Source of the DNA: Eimeria necatrix | Taxonomy: Eukaryota > Apicomplexa > Conoidasida > Eucoccidiorida > Eimeriidae | Assembly (NCBI RefSeq): GCF_000499385.1 | Contig: NW_013654682.1 | Coordinates: 1 to 15,954, forward strand | Direction: 5' to 3' | Length of the DNA stretch: 15,954 bases | In this document: positions 1 through 9,883 of the stretch, one piece after another | Position numbering within the stretch: the stretch's first letter is position 1 | Layout: every line of letters begins with the position of its first letter | The notes under the pieces: model-generated | What the model saw: the letters and a program-made list of their open reading frames with translations, nothing else | What the model was told of the DNA's origin: nothing | The model's database searches: none | Made by a program: the position numbers and the translations under genes

Positions 1-351
1 GTCCACATCGAGCACGACGGAAACACTCGCTTTCCAAATGTAAAGAAACTGAGTATGCGATACACGGCCAATGTAAACAAATAAAACTGGGGAAAATTTG
101 TCGTAGGCGTCCGATGCAAGCATGCATTGGGAAGCACTGCAGCGAACCTTCGGAACACACTCAGGGTCTTAACTGATTGAGCTCCTTGGCGTTATATTCT
201 GACTGACCCAAAGAAAGGCAGACACTCACACAGACAGAAGTAATGCTGCGATGGCATTGCTGGAGTCACTGTGTTTCTCGTAAAATGCTCATGCGTGGTG
301 CCTTAGACGGGGTTGGAGTCTGAATTTTGGTGCACATTTCCACTTCCTTAC
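1..351. other. Non-coding stretch, left edge
   Basis: I see no supported gene, repeat or RNA here. If the minus-strand candidate exon at 352-584 is real, this stretch would be its following intron. No downstream exon with a recognisable lipocalin motif was found in any minus-strand frame. Confidence 0.5.
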
Positions 352-584
352 AAACCTTGCGTCACGCATGACAAAACGTTATGACGTTGGCTGTCTTGGG
401 AGAGTCCAGTGACGCATGTTCTGTTACTACAGGATCTTCCTAAAACAGTGTTCTGGACGGCAGCAAGATACACTTTATCTTCTGTTTCTTGAAAACACTC
501 AAAGGCTGCGGCGTCTTTAGGAAATTGTTCATAGATATCAAGGGCTTTTATTTCTCCGGCGTCTGCCTCATACAGCGGAGCCGA
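352..584 (-). CDS. Candidate internal exon, tick lipocalin-like
   Basis: Role, if correct: part of a secreted tick salivary lipocalin of the histamine-binding family, which sequesters small host mediators. The frame is open on the minus strand from 620 down to 348. It reads as a soluble, acidic segment, unlike most frames nearby. Seen in order are an acidic stretch (YEADAGEIKALDIYEQF), then KDAAAF, then DKVYL, then TCV. In known tick lipocalins an Asp-Ala start of the first helix, a Val-Tyr on the first strand and a Cys-Val about 18 residues later occur with similar spacing. A possible acceptor (ATGCAG before 584) and two overlapping donors on the minus strand (AAG/GTTTGT, or TTT/GTAAGG at 346-351) would bound an exon of about 233 bases. 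No signal-peptide exon or downstream exons were found, so the gene would be partial here or a relic. It could also be a chance frame. Confidence 0.38.
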
Positions 585-969
585 CTGCATTGATGCAAGC
601 GCGACTAGGCAACAATGCACGCACCAATTGGCAGCTGCCGTGGAGCTTCGAACACCATTTTAAAAGCTTCGTAGAGCATCTGCATAGAAAGCATTGCGCC
701 AATGCCAGTTAGCACGCACTTCTCCAAAGGTGCTCGACGGATAAAGTCAGGAATTAGAATTCTTCAAATGTTATGTTAGTAGCCTGCAAGTAACAAGGAA
801 TTCTTCCACCCTGCGATTATGCACTTTCTGCAGCACCTTACAAAGCTGTCACGCACAGAGGAAAAGTCTTTACCCCTAGAACATTTGTTGGTACACGCAA
901 CGTTACGATTTACGTTTTCCAGCAGAACCTGCGGGAGTGATAAAAAAGAAACTAGGCAACAGCAGAAAT
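585..969. other. Non-coding stretch between candidate exon and hairpin
   Basis: No supported gene. A minus-strand frame (973-776) begins with a Cys-rich hydrophobic run (LHFCCCLVSFLSLPQ) that would suit a signal peptide. It has no ATG, and upstream it runs straight into the perfect inverted repeat, so I do not call it. Confidence 0.4.
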
Positions 970-1041
970 GCAAGGTATGGGAGGGAAATCCTGACTCGGG
1001 TGGCTCATCAGCCGAGTCAGGATTTCCCTCCCATACCTTGC
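970..1041. repeat. Perfect 30-base inverted repeat (hairpin)
   Basis: The left arm at 970-999 begins GCAAGGTATGG. It is the exact reverse complement of the right arm at 1012-1041, which ends CCATACCTTGC. The 12-base loop lies at 1000-1011. The pairing can be extended by a T:G wobble and an A:T pair to 968-1043. Inside the loop, GGCT at 1002-1005 can pair with AGCC at 1010-1013 as an alternative tip. I see no flanking target-site duplication. As RNA from either strand it would fold into a mismatch-free 30-bp stem. Possible origins are a small foldback element, a template-switch event during replication, a small-RNA precursor, or a sequencing or assembly artefact. The inverted repeat itself is certain; its meaning is open. 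Confidence 0.97.
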
Positions 1042-1814
1042 GTGAAAGCTACAGTTCGACTGCTACTCACTAGAGTCAGTAAATGACAGCTGCGTTGGCG
1101 CTTCGATGCTGCACTTCGTAGCTGATAAGGGCACATGCTCATAATGAATTGCGCCCGTAAGATCCTACGTACACTTCATTAAGCGTAATGGGTCTAAAGG
1201 GCGAGAAATTGAGAAACCACAAGACATGCCTCTAAAAACAATTTCGCCTTCTCCCCCTTACTCATAACTTTTCTTTACTCATAATTTTCCTTCTATGGTA
1301 GACATCAAAGCTTTTTGGTGAACGCGTCGTTGCGCAGGTGTGCTGGAAGACAAAAATGGATCGTTAGTGTCGTCCAACGATGCCGTTCTCTGGAAAATGG
1401 GAGCCGTGCCGTCGGCAAAATTCTGACACGCATTTTTGGATTTCTCCTGTGTTAAAATTCGCTCAAAAGTACGTCAAATCAGTAGAAAAGCACTGACAGC
1501 TTTGGAGCTACTGGGCGATTGCACTTCCTAACAAATCAACCACGTATACGGCATTCAGCAGCATTCAGTTTCAAACCGTTGCTGGAGCGTTTAACATTTC
1601 TGTGCCTCTTTGACATTCTTCAGTTGCAAGCATAGCATCGGAATCTGCACGCAAAAAACGCTCAACTGAAAGCACCAGAAGACACTAATCTCTCCATCGT
1701 GGGCACAATGTCCCATTTGACTACTCAGCAAGCCACCTCAGCCATTCAAAGGGTGTGAAGAAAAAGTAAAAGATGCTCTTCGCCAGTAATGGCCGTGACT
1801 AATCGCTGGTGTGA
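1042..1814. other. Non-coding stretch with short duplications
   Basis: No gene seen; no frame here looks protein-like. It holds two minor local duplications: a 17-base-period duplication at 1258-1290 and a direct repeat GCATTCAG-CA-GCATTCAG at 1551-1568. Confidence 0.5.
1258..1290. repeat. Short tandem duplication, period 17
   Basis: TTACTCATAACTTTTC at 1258-1273 is followed by TTACTCATAATTTTCC at 1275-1290. The two copies are nearly identical and pyrimidine-rich, which is consistent with replication slippage. No function is suggested. Confidence 0.8.
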
Positions 1815-1892
1815 TGGCACAGCGGCGGATTTGAACCGCCAACCGCAGTGCCCTGCATATTCACTACTCATCACCGGCGAGCTAGTTTTCCT
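1815..1892 (-). mobile_element. tRNA-like module, probable head of a tRNA-derived SINE
   Basis: Read on the minus strand, this resembles a degenerate tRNA with an internal RNA polymerase III promoter. The A-box-like TAGCTCGCCGG (1884-1874) matches the consensus at 10 of 11 positions. The B box GGTTCAAATCC (1837-1827) matches GGTTCRANNCC fully, and 36 bases separate the boxes, as in tRNAs. A T-arm (GGCGG, loop TTCAAAT, CCGCC; 1840-1824) is perfect. A D-arm pairs GCTC (1882-1879) with GAGT (1869-1866), including one G:T pair. The anticodon arm is poor and no matching 5' acceptor strand exists, so this is not a working tRNA gene. A second inverted repeat (1816-1825 with 1843-1852, one mismatch) surrounds the T-arm. 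It lies next to the duplicated unit at 1899-2299. Ixodid ticks carry a described tRNA-derived SINE family (Ruka); I cannot confirm identity from sequence alone. Confidence 0.6.
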
Positions 1893-1898
1893 CAATAC

Positions 1899-2299
1899 TA
1901 CAATCACTTGGTGGCTCATGACTATTCCCGCGGCACATGTGCACTCGGCAAAACACCACACAGTTTTGTGGAAGAGCACTTTGTCCGTCGATGCGTTCAA
2001 ATGCTTACCTACGCGCCACCTCTCAATGCATCTCACCAAAAAAAGCAAAACAAAAGGCACTTGGTGAGCAAGGTAAGCAAGAGCTTCGATTCCCAAAAAT
2101 ACAATCACTTGGTGGCTCATGACTATTCTTTCGGCATACGTGCACTCGGCAAAACACCACTCAGTTTTGCGGAAGATCACTTTGTCCGTCGGTGCGTTCA
2201 CATGCTTACCTACGCGCCACCTCTCAATGCATCGCACCAAAAAAAGCCAAGCAAAGGCACTTGGAGAGCAAGGCAAGGCAAGCAAGAGCTTCGATTCCC
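1899..2299. repeat. Two imperfect direct copies of a ~201-bp unit
   Basis: Copy 1 (about 1899-2099) and copy 2 (about 2100-2299) both begin TACAATCACTTGGTGGCTCA and end GAGCTTCGATTCCC. Between them they share CACTCGGCAAAACACCAC, CACTTTGTCCGTCG and CGCCACCTCTCAATGCATC. Copy 2 has a small GGCAA expansion near 2272 and scattered substitutions. The period is close to a multiple of three and stops are absent, so long frames stay open on both strands (plus 1848-2429, minus 2345-1746). Most differences between the copies change the amino acid in either reading, which argues against protein selection. Each copy ends in a B-box-like GCTTCGATTCC (2083-2093 and 2288-2298, one mismatch). It also has a TGGCTCA A-box-like start about 160 bases upstream, too far for a normal tRNA-type promoter. 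Most likely this is part of the adjacent SINE-like or composite repeat. Confidence 0.9.
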
Positions 2300-2935
2300 T
2301 CGGCCACAGCCAGCTCTCTTGCGTAAACCCAAACACAAACCGCAAATTCGTGTGACTGGCTGTATGCTTTTGTATCCAATTATATTCACGTTATATGCTG
2401 TTCACGACTGTGCTGTGATTGTTGATTAATTTGCGCTTAGTCCCTGCTACATTTCTGTCACTTTTGCCTGAGTACTATATGTTCATTGCGTGGCGGAAGC
2501 AACCTTACGAAAGCAGCTAGAGTGTTGTAGCTGGCACCTTGTAAGTTAACATTGACACATTTTTTCTGAAAAAAATAAAGGGCCCTAATGTCATCGTCGG
2601 CATTTTATTCACGCAGAAACAATGCGCAAACGTATCGTCTTAGCCTGTGGAGAAAGTGTCGCAATGCACAAACTAAGCATGCTTATCATGGAGTGACCGC
2701 TGGACTGGGATGTTAGGGTCTATCATGAAGTCGCGCCACCACATTTCGGCTACTTACAATCTATTGCAGTCAGCTTGCTCAATGCTTCGAATTCTGTTTT
2801 AAGGCTTCTCTGGGGCTAACCTTCTCCGTAAGAGGTGGTTGTCCTTGGACGGGCAGCATATGTGTGCTTGCATACATTTGCGGAAGCAGTCAACCACGTC
2901 CATGCACCTAACCATAGAACACGCACCGCCGTTAA
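2300..2935. other. Non-coding stretch
   Basis: No gene seen. It contains an A-rich run ending in AATAAA (2574-2579), a possible plus-strand polyadenylation signal. An isolated GTAAGT (2541-2546) lies upstream. No open frame here pairs with either, so both may be chance. Confidence 0.45.
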
Positions 2936-3334
2936 CTACATTACCTTAATCAAAAGCACAGACGGGGAAGGAATCAATGCATAAGGAAAAACCCGCATTG
3001 GCACAAACTGCATAGTAAAACCAGAGAGGCCTAATGGGAACAGCACAATAAGTGTTGCAAGCGACTCAATTGCCTTTAAAAGTCGAGTGTAACTTGGGAA
3101 AGGCCGCTCGGGACGCACAGACTGAATACATACACTATGTAATCGTGGACATAGTGGTGTTCTAGCCTTGTCACACAGGTCTGCAATTGCTTGTAACTCT
3201 ACGGGAACTATTGCATTGCTGCCGTTTGATGCAAGCTGCCTGCGGTTAACTGCACAGCAAGCTTCTTGGCGTAAGTATTCAGCACAACAGTACATTTCAC
3301 AAATGCTAAGCGGGCAGAATATTGTGAAATTCAC
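2936..3334 (-). CDS. Unassigned open fragment with one membrane-like segment
   Basis: This minus-strand frame is open for 132 codons with no ATG at its start. The first third is Cys-rich. The C-terminal part has a hydrophobic run (LATLIVLFPLGLSGF) followed by TMQFVPM. The stop follows directly. I do not recognise a family. A decayed membrane receptor fragment is possible because similar hydrophobic fragments lie on the same strand elsewhere in the window. A frame of this length is not rare by chance here, so confidence is low. Confidence 0.12.
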   Translation of the reverse strand: MNFTIFCPLSICEMYCCAEYLRQEACCAVNRRQLASNGSNAIVPVELQAIADLCDKARTPLCPRLHSVCIQSVRPERPFPSYTRLLKAIESLATLIVLFPLGLSGFTMQFVPMRVFPYALIPSPSVLLIKVM

Positions 3335-5273
3335 CGTCTTGAGTTAAACCGCGAGCGCAAATATCTCCCAAAGCGTTTTCCGCACCACGGCAAGGTGCAG
3401 CTGTGCATCTGTGTGATGGTGTTCACTACGCACAAACCGGCCCTATGATAAATTTGTGTGGAGAGTACTGACACATGATGTGAAACACAGAGCATTGTTT
3501 GCGCAGTTCCTCTCAAGGCAAGTGCTACCTTCGAGTCAAACAGTCACGCCCGACCTTGCATGGCATCACAGCTCACTTCGTTCTGTAGTACTACTAGCTA
3601 TCGCCCTGAAGCCTTGTGTGCAACTCACCAACTGGGCATGAAGGGGCAGTATCCAGTGTTCGCGTTAAAGCTCCACAGCAACCCGGTCAGCAGCGTGTCT
3701 GCGCTGTGACCTACAATTGCTTGAGATGTGGATTCTAGGCTCCCGCTGGCCAACCTTTGAAATTCTGGCGTATAATTTCAGCATATGATGTTGTTCAGGC
3801 CATGCGCGACACACCCGCATCAAAGACAAAAGCAGCCACGTATTCCATTTAAACGAAAATAGTGAAAAGCTTCGCCAGTCTTATCTGCGGTCTCTGAGTG
3901 CAAAGATTTCGTCACCGGAATAAGGCCGGGCTGTCAACACCCGCAAACACCACCAAACATAGCCAGGTCCCCGACCCTCACCGCCTGGTGTACAGAAACA
4001 GCTTATGCTATGTACGATGTAAGGAATATGTAAACATTAATAGAAAAATAGCATGGTCGCAACTGCTAGTCATGGGAGTTCGTGCGGCGCAGGTTTAGTT
4101 GAGAAAATCCAACCATAGTTTAACGCAAACTCTAAGCCATGCAACAAACACCGAAACACCAAGAACAGAAAAACTATGAGCGCCATGGATATCTTTTAGT
4201 CGAGTCTCAGCAGCTCAAATTAAGCAAGCTGGCAACATACGGACTGCGTTGCATTAAGTGGAAGGTACATGTAATGGAACTCAACAGTGCAAGATACCAT
4301 TTGTAGCTATTGGACGCACGATGCTGTTTCAAATTCCCAAAGTGCAAAAGCACGCACTTCCTAGATATACAGTCTATTTGTGCGCACAAAATGGTTTTGC
4401 AAAGGTACGGAACTTGTTACGGGTTAAAGCTGAAAGTGACGATACTCGCTTTGAGCTTCTGTGCTTTCTGGTTGTAATCATAGTGCGAACTGTGCAAGAT
4501 TTATGCTTAGTCGTGCCCGAAGAAGCGACAAAATAACTCTAAATGCGATTACATGCAGCGTGACTCCACGCTCAGCTTGTTATATGCTCGCCCAAAAGTA
4601 CTCCAGCACACAAAGGTTGCATCAATGGTGACGCTATTGTAGCTCGCGGGGAGTCTAAAGCTCCTATAAGCTATTTATAGTGCAATGATGATACGAGGAA
4701 AATTACTGCTAACCTAGATCACAGTTACAGCTCCAAGATGAAACTCGCCTTTAGCCCTCCACCTTATCTGCATGCGCCTCACAAGCTGTTGCCCGCACTT
4801 GAGGGGAAAACCTTTTTGCCGTGCAGAGTCAGCAACTTGAGACACGTCCGCACGTATGTACCTGTTCAATTTTAGCGATGTGCCAACACAGAAGAGATCT
4901 CTGTGCATCGTATGCAAAAGTTTTATACGATTACTGCTTGTGTACAGCCAGCCACATCATGGTGAGATAAGCGCACACATTGCTACATTTTGTCTCCAGT
5001 CCATCACCCAGAGAGCCCTTCAGTCACTAGTTCCAGTACCCTTGGGTACAGGCCTCTGTGAATGTGCCTTCTGCTGACGGGCCTGCATGCGAAGCGGAGT
5101 CTACAACTGTCAGCACGCAAGTGCATGTTTGTGTGGCGCACATCCTTGTGACAACACTTGACACTTTCTCTCAGCAGGCATGAAATCTGCAATTCTCGAG
5201 GAATCGTTGTACGCTAATGCCACTACAAAGAATCAGCCATTTACTGCTGGAGAAATGGCACGACGCATAGTTG
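3335..5273. other. Long non-coding stretch
   Basis: No supported gene. The best plus-strand frame (4258-4536, 92 codons, no ATG start) ends its most protein-like part at an AAG/GTACGG donor-like site near 4404, but I recognise no family. The other frames look like random sequence. Confidence 0.45.
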
Positions 5274-5540
5274 TCAATCGACCGAAAGCCATTTTGAAGG
5301 TGCAGCAAGCTTTGCACACTGCACCAAGGAAGCGCTTCTTGCGCCTCTGAATAACCCATCAAACGCACCTTCTGATCCCACAAGTCTTCCGAGTAGGGTA
5401 GTTATCAAGCAGTGTACGTAGAAGAAAAATGTGATCCATTCTGGAGTAAAAGTCAATGCACGTTGCTTGGTACTGATAAGAAAACACGCATGCGTACCGT
5501 GAAATACAATGCAGTTATTTCTGTCATGACGATGAGCCAT
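5274..5540 (-). pseudogene. Possible N-terminal relic of a chemoreceptor-like membrane protein
   Basis: This minus-strand frame starts at an ATG (5540) and ends at a stop at 5274. It holds FTPEWITFFFYVHCLITTLL, a good first membrane segment preceded by charged residues, then a region ending SASLVQCAKL. The same layout appears in the receptor-like fragment at the right end of the window: F-x-Y within the membrane segment, about 30 residues, then S..LV..C..L. That suggests a second, more damaged copy. The frame closes after 88 codons. A hydrophobic stretch in another frame (KWLILCSGISV, around 5240) follows without a clear splice join. Family: gustatory receptor, tentative. A chance hydrophobic frame cannot be excluded. 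Confidence 0.2.
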
Positions 5541-8500
5541 TATACGGTGTGAGCCTGGAGCCTTAACTTACGTGTGTTGAAACAATTCAAAATATACTCG
5601 CAACGCTTCATTATTGAAAGCAAGCACGCCAAAAAGCTTCTTAGAATCAAAGAATCACTTTCTTTGAAGCCTGAGATCGTCTTGTTTTTCTTTCATCTAA
5701 TGCGGGCTAAATGGCGCACCATCTGGCGGATCAGCATAGGACAGCATTTCTCAGTTTTTGCTTCATTAAATAATTCGATATCATTTTTTTGCTTGAAGTG
5801 ACTTTGTACGCTAGATGCCCACAGGCGAGGCGGGCTATAACGACACGTGCTGGCGGTGATGGACGGGGAGCCATGCCTGGTTTTGAGCACATTCAAGAAA
5901 ATATTTTTTAGGCCCAATGCCAGGTATTTTAACAGTCATATGATATGTTTCGCCGAAGGAACAAACAAAATTAATGCGATTCGGGTGTATCACCATCAGG
6001 TAGGGCTTTTGTACAAGATCAACTCACGAACTAAATTTGCAAACATAGTTCGTCTCATACGTGCTGATAAAATGCTTCCTCTTTATTGTGAGAGCTGTAC
6101 GTGAAGCAATATTGTCTTTGTGTAATGCAATTATGTGCGAAAACGAAATCTCAGATTTACCAATTGGCCGATGATGCCGCCCCCAGTGAATATTTGCGTA
6201 CTTGCTGGGAATTAACGGAATTTCAAAATAACTCACTAGAAGACAACATGCGTGAGTATCGCAAGCATTCTTTTGCGTCGAGTCAAACGTAAATTGCTGC
6301 CAGCATCCAGCTCCTCGATAGCATGGTGACAGACTTTGCTGCCGACGTCCGTAAATTTATGCAATTTCATCGACAACGCGACGACTTTTGCTATCGATTT
6401 TTTGCTTTCTCGCTTACCGTCTTTAAAATGTACATTTCAAAGTATGGGAAGAGGAAACTTCTCGCGTTGTAAACGTGCCTGTTCCATTGTTAACGGTCCG
6501 CATTCCAGCAGGTGCAGCTTGCATCCCTGCTTGTCGCCCAGCTACATTTTAGCAACTCAAATAGCCAAACACTACAAAAAAAAAGTACAAGAGGTGCACC
6601 CAAGAAAAACTTAAGACTGGACTATTACTGAGCCTAGACGTTGAAGCCGGCTCAACCTCTTTTGACTGCGAAGTACAGTGCCTTTGTGACAACTAGGGTT
6701 GCAAACAATGCTCACTTGGAAACAATGCCTAGTGATAATTTCCCTCAACTCTTTAAAATTTTCTGAACAAGCTGGGAGCTGACAAGGCTTGAGCTAACAC
6801 AATTAACCCGCTGCGACACTTACCTGAGCCATCGCGTACCTCAGAGCAATTTCTTTTCACAAGAAGCCTAAAGAAAAATTCATTAGGAGGCTTTCCTTTC
6901 CCGAGCAAACTGGAACTCAATGCGCATGCATTTGCGTATTATTGTAGACCCACTAAAGACTCGGGCTGCACCAGAATGCAGGGCAAAGTGGCTCCTGGGC
7001 ATTCGAAGTGACACAACGCTGCACTAGTGGTATGCACTGCACAGAAAGCAAGAACCGTGCGTTGGTCATTTACTTGGAGATGAGTTAATAGCACATATGG
7101 GCCAGACGCGCCGAAGCGTATTCATTGATGTAACATGCATATCATATCAAATCATTCCGTAGAGGACGTTTTGATGTTCCATTCGACACACTTTCTGAAG
7201 GACATTGCTTTCAAAAGACAGCTCGAACGTTCGCAGTAACATAAAAAAAGTGGAACGGCCGATGCTGCCAAGATCGCCCTACAAAATATTCCCACACAGT
7301 CAGCCCTTTTTGTTCGGCTCCCTGCAACTTTTTTTGGGACAAACAGTCGCCTCAAATGACGAGCTACTCTGTGTGCACAACACTGTAGAACCCCCATAGG
7401 TGCATAGTCATGAACCGTGTAGCAAGAAATGAGCCAAAAGGCGCATGCAAATACACGCTTTAACACTCAAGGCGATAATCATACTGCCACACAGTGACAA
7501 AGAGGAGGCGCAAGCATTCACAACAGACCTACAGAGAAGATATTACTTTCAGTCTTGACACATCGCTGCTACGGGGTTGAGAAATGTTTAGGGTTTAGTA
7601 ATAAAGCATAATATCTATAATTTTCACGTTGAGATTCATACGAGCACTCTGTCACCCTGCACCTAGAATAAGTTGCAGAGGCACTACAGTGCAAGAGGCA
7701 CTTCTGGGGCATGCCACTTTACAGCTTCTGCTTTTTTATCGAGTTCACAGGAATGACTCCAGCACATGCAGAGGAACCAAGCTGCTCACGTTTTACGCAG
7801 CTGTGATTCCTGTACAATTCTACAGTAGCGGCCTTACCAACTAGTTATTCAAGCAGTGCTCCAAGGAGTTTTTATTGTGTCAGAAGTCAGAAGTGGAGGG
7901 GGTAGCTCTGTGCCACACACGTTTTTATAATAGAGTCCACGTAGCGTGAGTTCATCGATTGTTTAAAACTCAAAACATTGCACCTTTGGCCCATTTGGTC
8001 TACGTTTTTGTCTAAAAGCCCTAAATTGCTGCACATTGTCTAGTCTTCACGGAGCGATATTACGGAGCTTGACCAGAAGCGTCAACACCTAATTGCTGGG
8101 GACGTTAACGCATGGTATGGCGATTCAAAAACAGCTTAAAATGTATACATCAGCAATCAATCAGGCGAATTTAGCTTACGCTCTAGAAATAAAAGGATGG
8201 CGATGTATTTTCCTTCGTGAAGCACTTATCTGCGTAGGCTACTTCTAATTTATAAGAAGATGCTCTTGCATTCTATTCCACTTCAAACTTCATTTTTCAA
8301 ACAGATTTGATTTTTCTATGTCCACGAATGCCGTGCGTCAATCCATTTGCATTCGCGCATGCTTTGTTATGTGGGAGCCCCAATAGCCTGCAATCGTCAA
8401 TCTTTCACTGGTAGGTGCGATATGTAATCGCCACTTTAGAAGCATAGTGATGTGTTGCCTTCAGCGTACGCCAAAGCCTTCAAAAAAGATGCTTGCTAAT

Positions 8501-9643
8501 TAGAACTTTACTCCAAGGGCTTGAAATCGCAGATTTTGCAGTAGATGGTGTGATATACAATACACGTTCATTCACCATCATGATGAGAAACAAAGATCTT
8601 TTCATGTTTGAAGTTTGTTCTGCCCATTGATAAATGATTCAACTGCTGGCGTAGCTGGTACAAGCAAAAGCGACGCCACGGATTGCCTAATCTTCAAGGT
8701 TTTTATGAAGCGATAAAGATGTGATGTTCGACCCACTGTTAAATACAATATGCACCATTTACATATTTGCATTTCATAAGTGCAAGCTAAGAGGTAATCA
8801 ATGCAGTCCGACGTGCGCCGCATTTATTGTTTCCAACAAGATAAAGTGCTGGGGCAGGCCTTGTATCTTTCAGTGCGTTTTTCATGTCTCACGTTTCTGC
8901 AAACATCGCGTGCATCTTGCATGTTTCTCAAGGCTCACAGCCTGATTTTGCACCCATTGATACTGCTCCGCTGCCCTTGTGATTTACCACTTTCTCCCTC
9001 GCCAGCTAAGGCTTTTACGTCTAATTCCTTAGGAAGCAGCACGCGTCAAATCTTACAGCTACAGGCACGTCTATGCAACCTTGAAAAAGTGATTGCTTGT
9101 CGAACTTAACTACGAAGTACCATGTGCATGTTAATGTTGCGACTCGTTAGGCAAACGGAAATTGGGCGATAGAGCTATCTGTTTGCTTAAAAGTTATTGA
9201 CTGATGTATTTATATATGTTTAGAGCAGATACATACATGTATTCTTATTAATGTATATTTTCGCTCCCGAAACGTTGTTAGTTTTTCATGCCTCTTGAGT
9301 TCACTGTAAAATGCTATTGAGAGCATTTGAAGTTTGAATTGCCTTTCTGCCTGGCACCAATACATTCTCGTATGACCTGTCCAGATCAAAGCAAATGCTG
9401 CGTTCGTCAATCAATCACAAAAGCTGCTGTTGCGAGCACTTTATTGAAAGTGTCTGGTTTTTGATAAGGCGTACAGTCTTAACGAATTCAACGCATCTGC
9501 TAAACAAGAAACAAAATGTGCAATGCACTGCGCTCTGCAGAAACACAGGCATATACGCGACCCATCTAGCAAAAGGTAAGAAGTGCATCATCTAGTTTAG
9601 GCGCAGCTCGCCTTGCGATTAATAGACGAAGAAAAACGTGGAA
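5541..9643. other. Long non-coding stretch
   Basis: No supported gene over about 4 kb. Frames reaching about 100 codons (minus 7466-7152, plus 8801-9109) lack ATG-led, family-like content. A plus-strand segment at 6155-6251 lies between a CAG and a good donor (GTGAGT at 6252-6257) and reads LADDAAPSEYLRTCWELTEF in the open frame. The acceptor lacks a pyrimidine tract and I know no match, so it is only a weak exon candidate. TTTAGGGTTTAG at 7587-7598 is too short to be telomere-related. CATCATGATG at 8575-8584 is a 10-base palindrome. Confidence 0.45.
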
Positions 9644-9883
9644 ATGGCCATGTCAAATTCGCATGTCTTGCTTCATGATATTTGGGAGCTTATCATGCTG
9701 GAGATGTGGGGAGCCACGGAGCAACCTATGAGACGATTTAGTTCACTCAGGTGCGTCCCACGTTATTTTCGCGCTTCACCTGCGCCATTCAATTTGTTTT
9801 GTGATGGACTATTTCCAATAAGCATCTCTGCGCCAAATATAAATTTTCAGCCTGTAGCGTTCCGACGTGAGATGGTTCTCTGA
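9644..9883 (+). CDS. Small ATG-led frame with a weak F-box-like look
   Basis: The ATG at 9644 has a favourable context (AAA before, G after). The frame runs 79 codons to TGA. Residues 7-35 (VLLHDIWELIMLEMW, then RRFSSLRCVPRYF) loosely resemble an F-box: a Leu-start helix with D-I-W-E-x-I, then an Arg/Leu-rich helix ending in Cys and aromatic residues. F-boxes bind Skp1 in SCF ubiquitin ligases, but the canonical Pro after the first Leu is absent. A donor-like CAG/GTGCGT at 9750/9751 could end the coding exon, in which case the rest is intron. No partner exon was identified. Confidence 0.15.
   Translation: MAMSNSHVLLHDIWELIMLEMWGATEQPMRRFSSLRCVPRYFRASPAPFNLFCDGLFPISISAPNINFQPVAFRREMVL

Noticed and set aside
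776..973. Signal-peptide-like minus-strand frame beginning LHFCCCLV, as first exon of the lipocalin candidate
   Set aside because: It has no ATG, the upstream sequence is the hairpin arm, and no donor of suitable phase was found.
819..1073. Plus-strand frame spanning the hairpin
   Set aside because: Its C-terminal half is the inverted repeat read through, and the peptide resembles nothing known.
1815..1892. A functional tRNA gene
   Set aside because: There is no matching 5' acceptor strand and the anticodon stem is broken, so only promoter-like parts survive.
1746..2345. Minus-strand 199-codon frame encoding two 67-residue repeats, as a repeat protein
   Set aside because: It is a product of the 201-bp DNA duplication. 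The plus strand is also open, and most differences between copies change the amino acid, so there is no sign of protein selection. It lacks an ATG start and any known family.
1848..2429. Plus-strand 193-codon frame
   Set aside because: This is the opposite-strand reading of the same duplication, starts at GTG, and its internal repeats diverge without constraint.
7587..7598. TTTAGGGTTTAG as telomere-type repeat or a clue to plants or apicomplexans
   Set aside because: Less than two units, isolated, and expected by chance in 16 kb.
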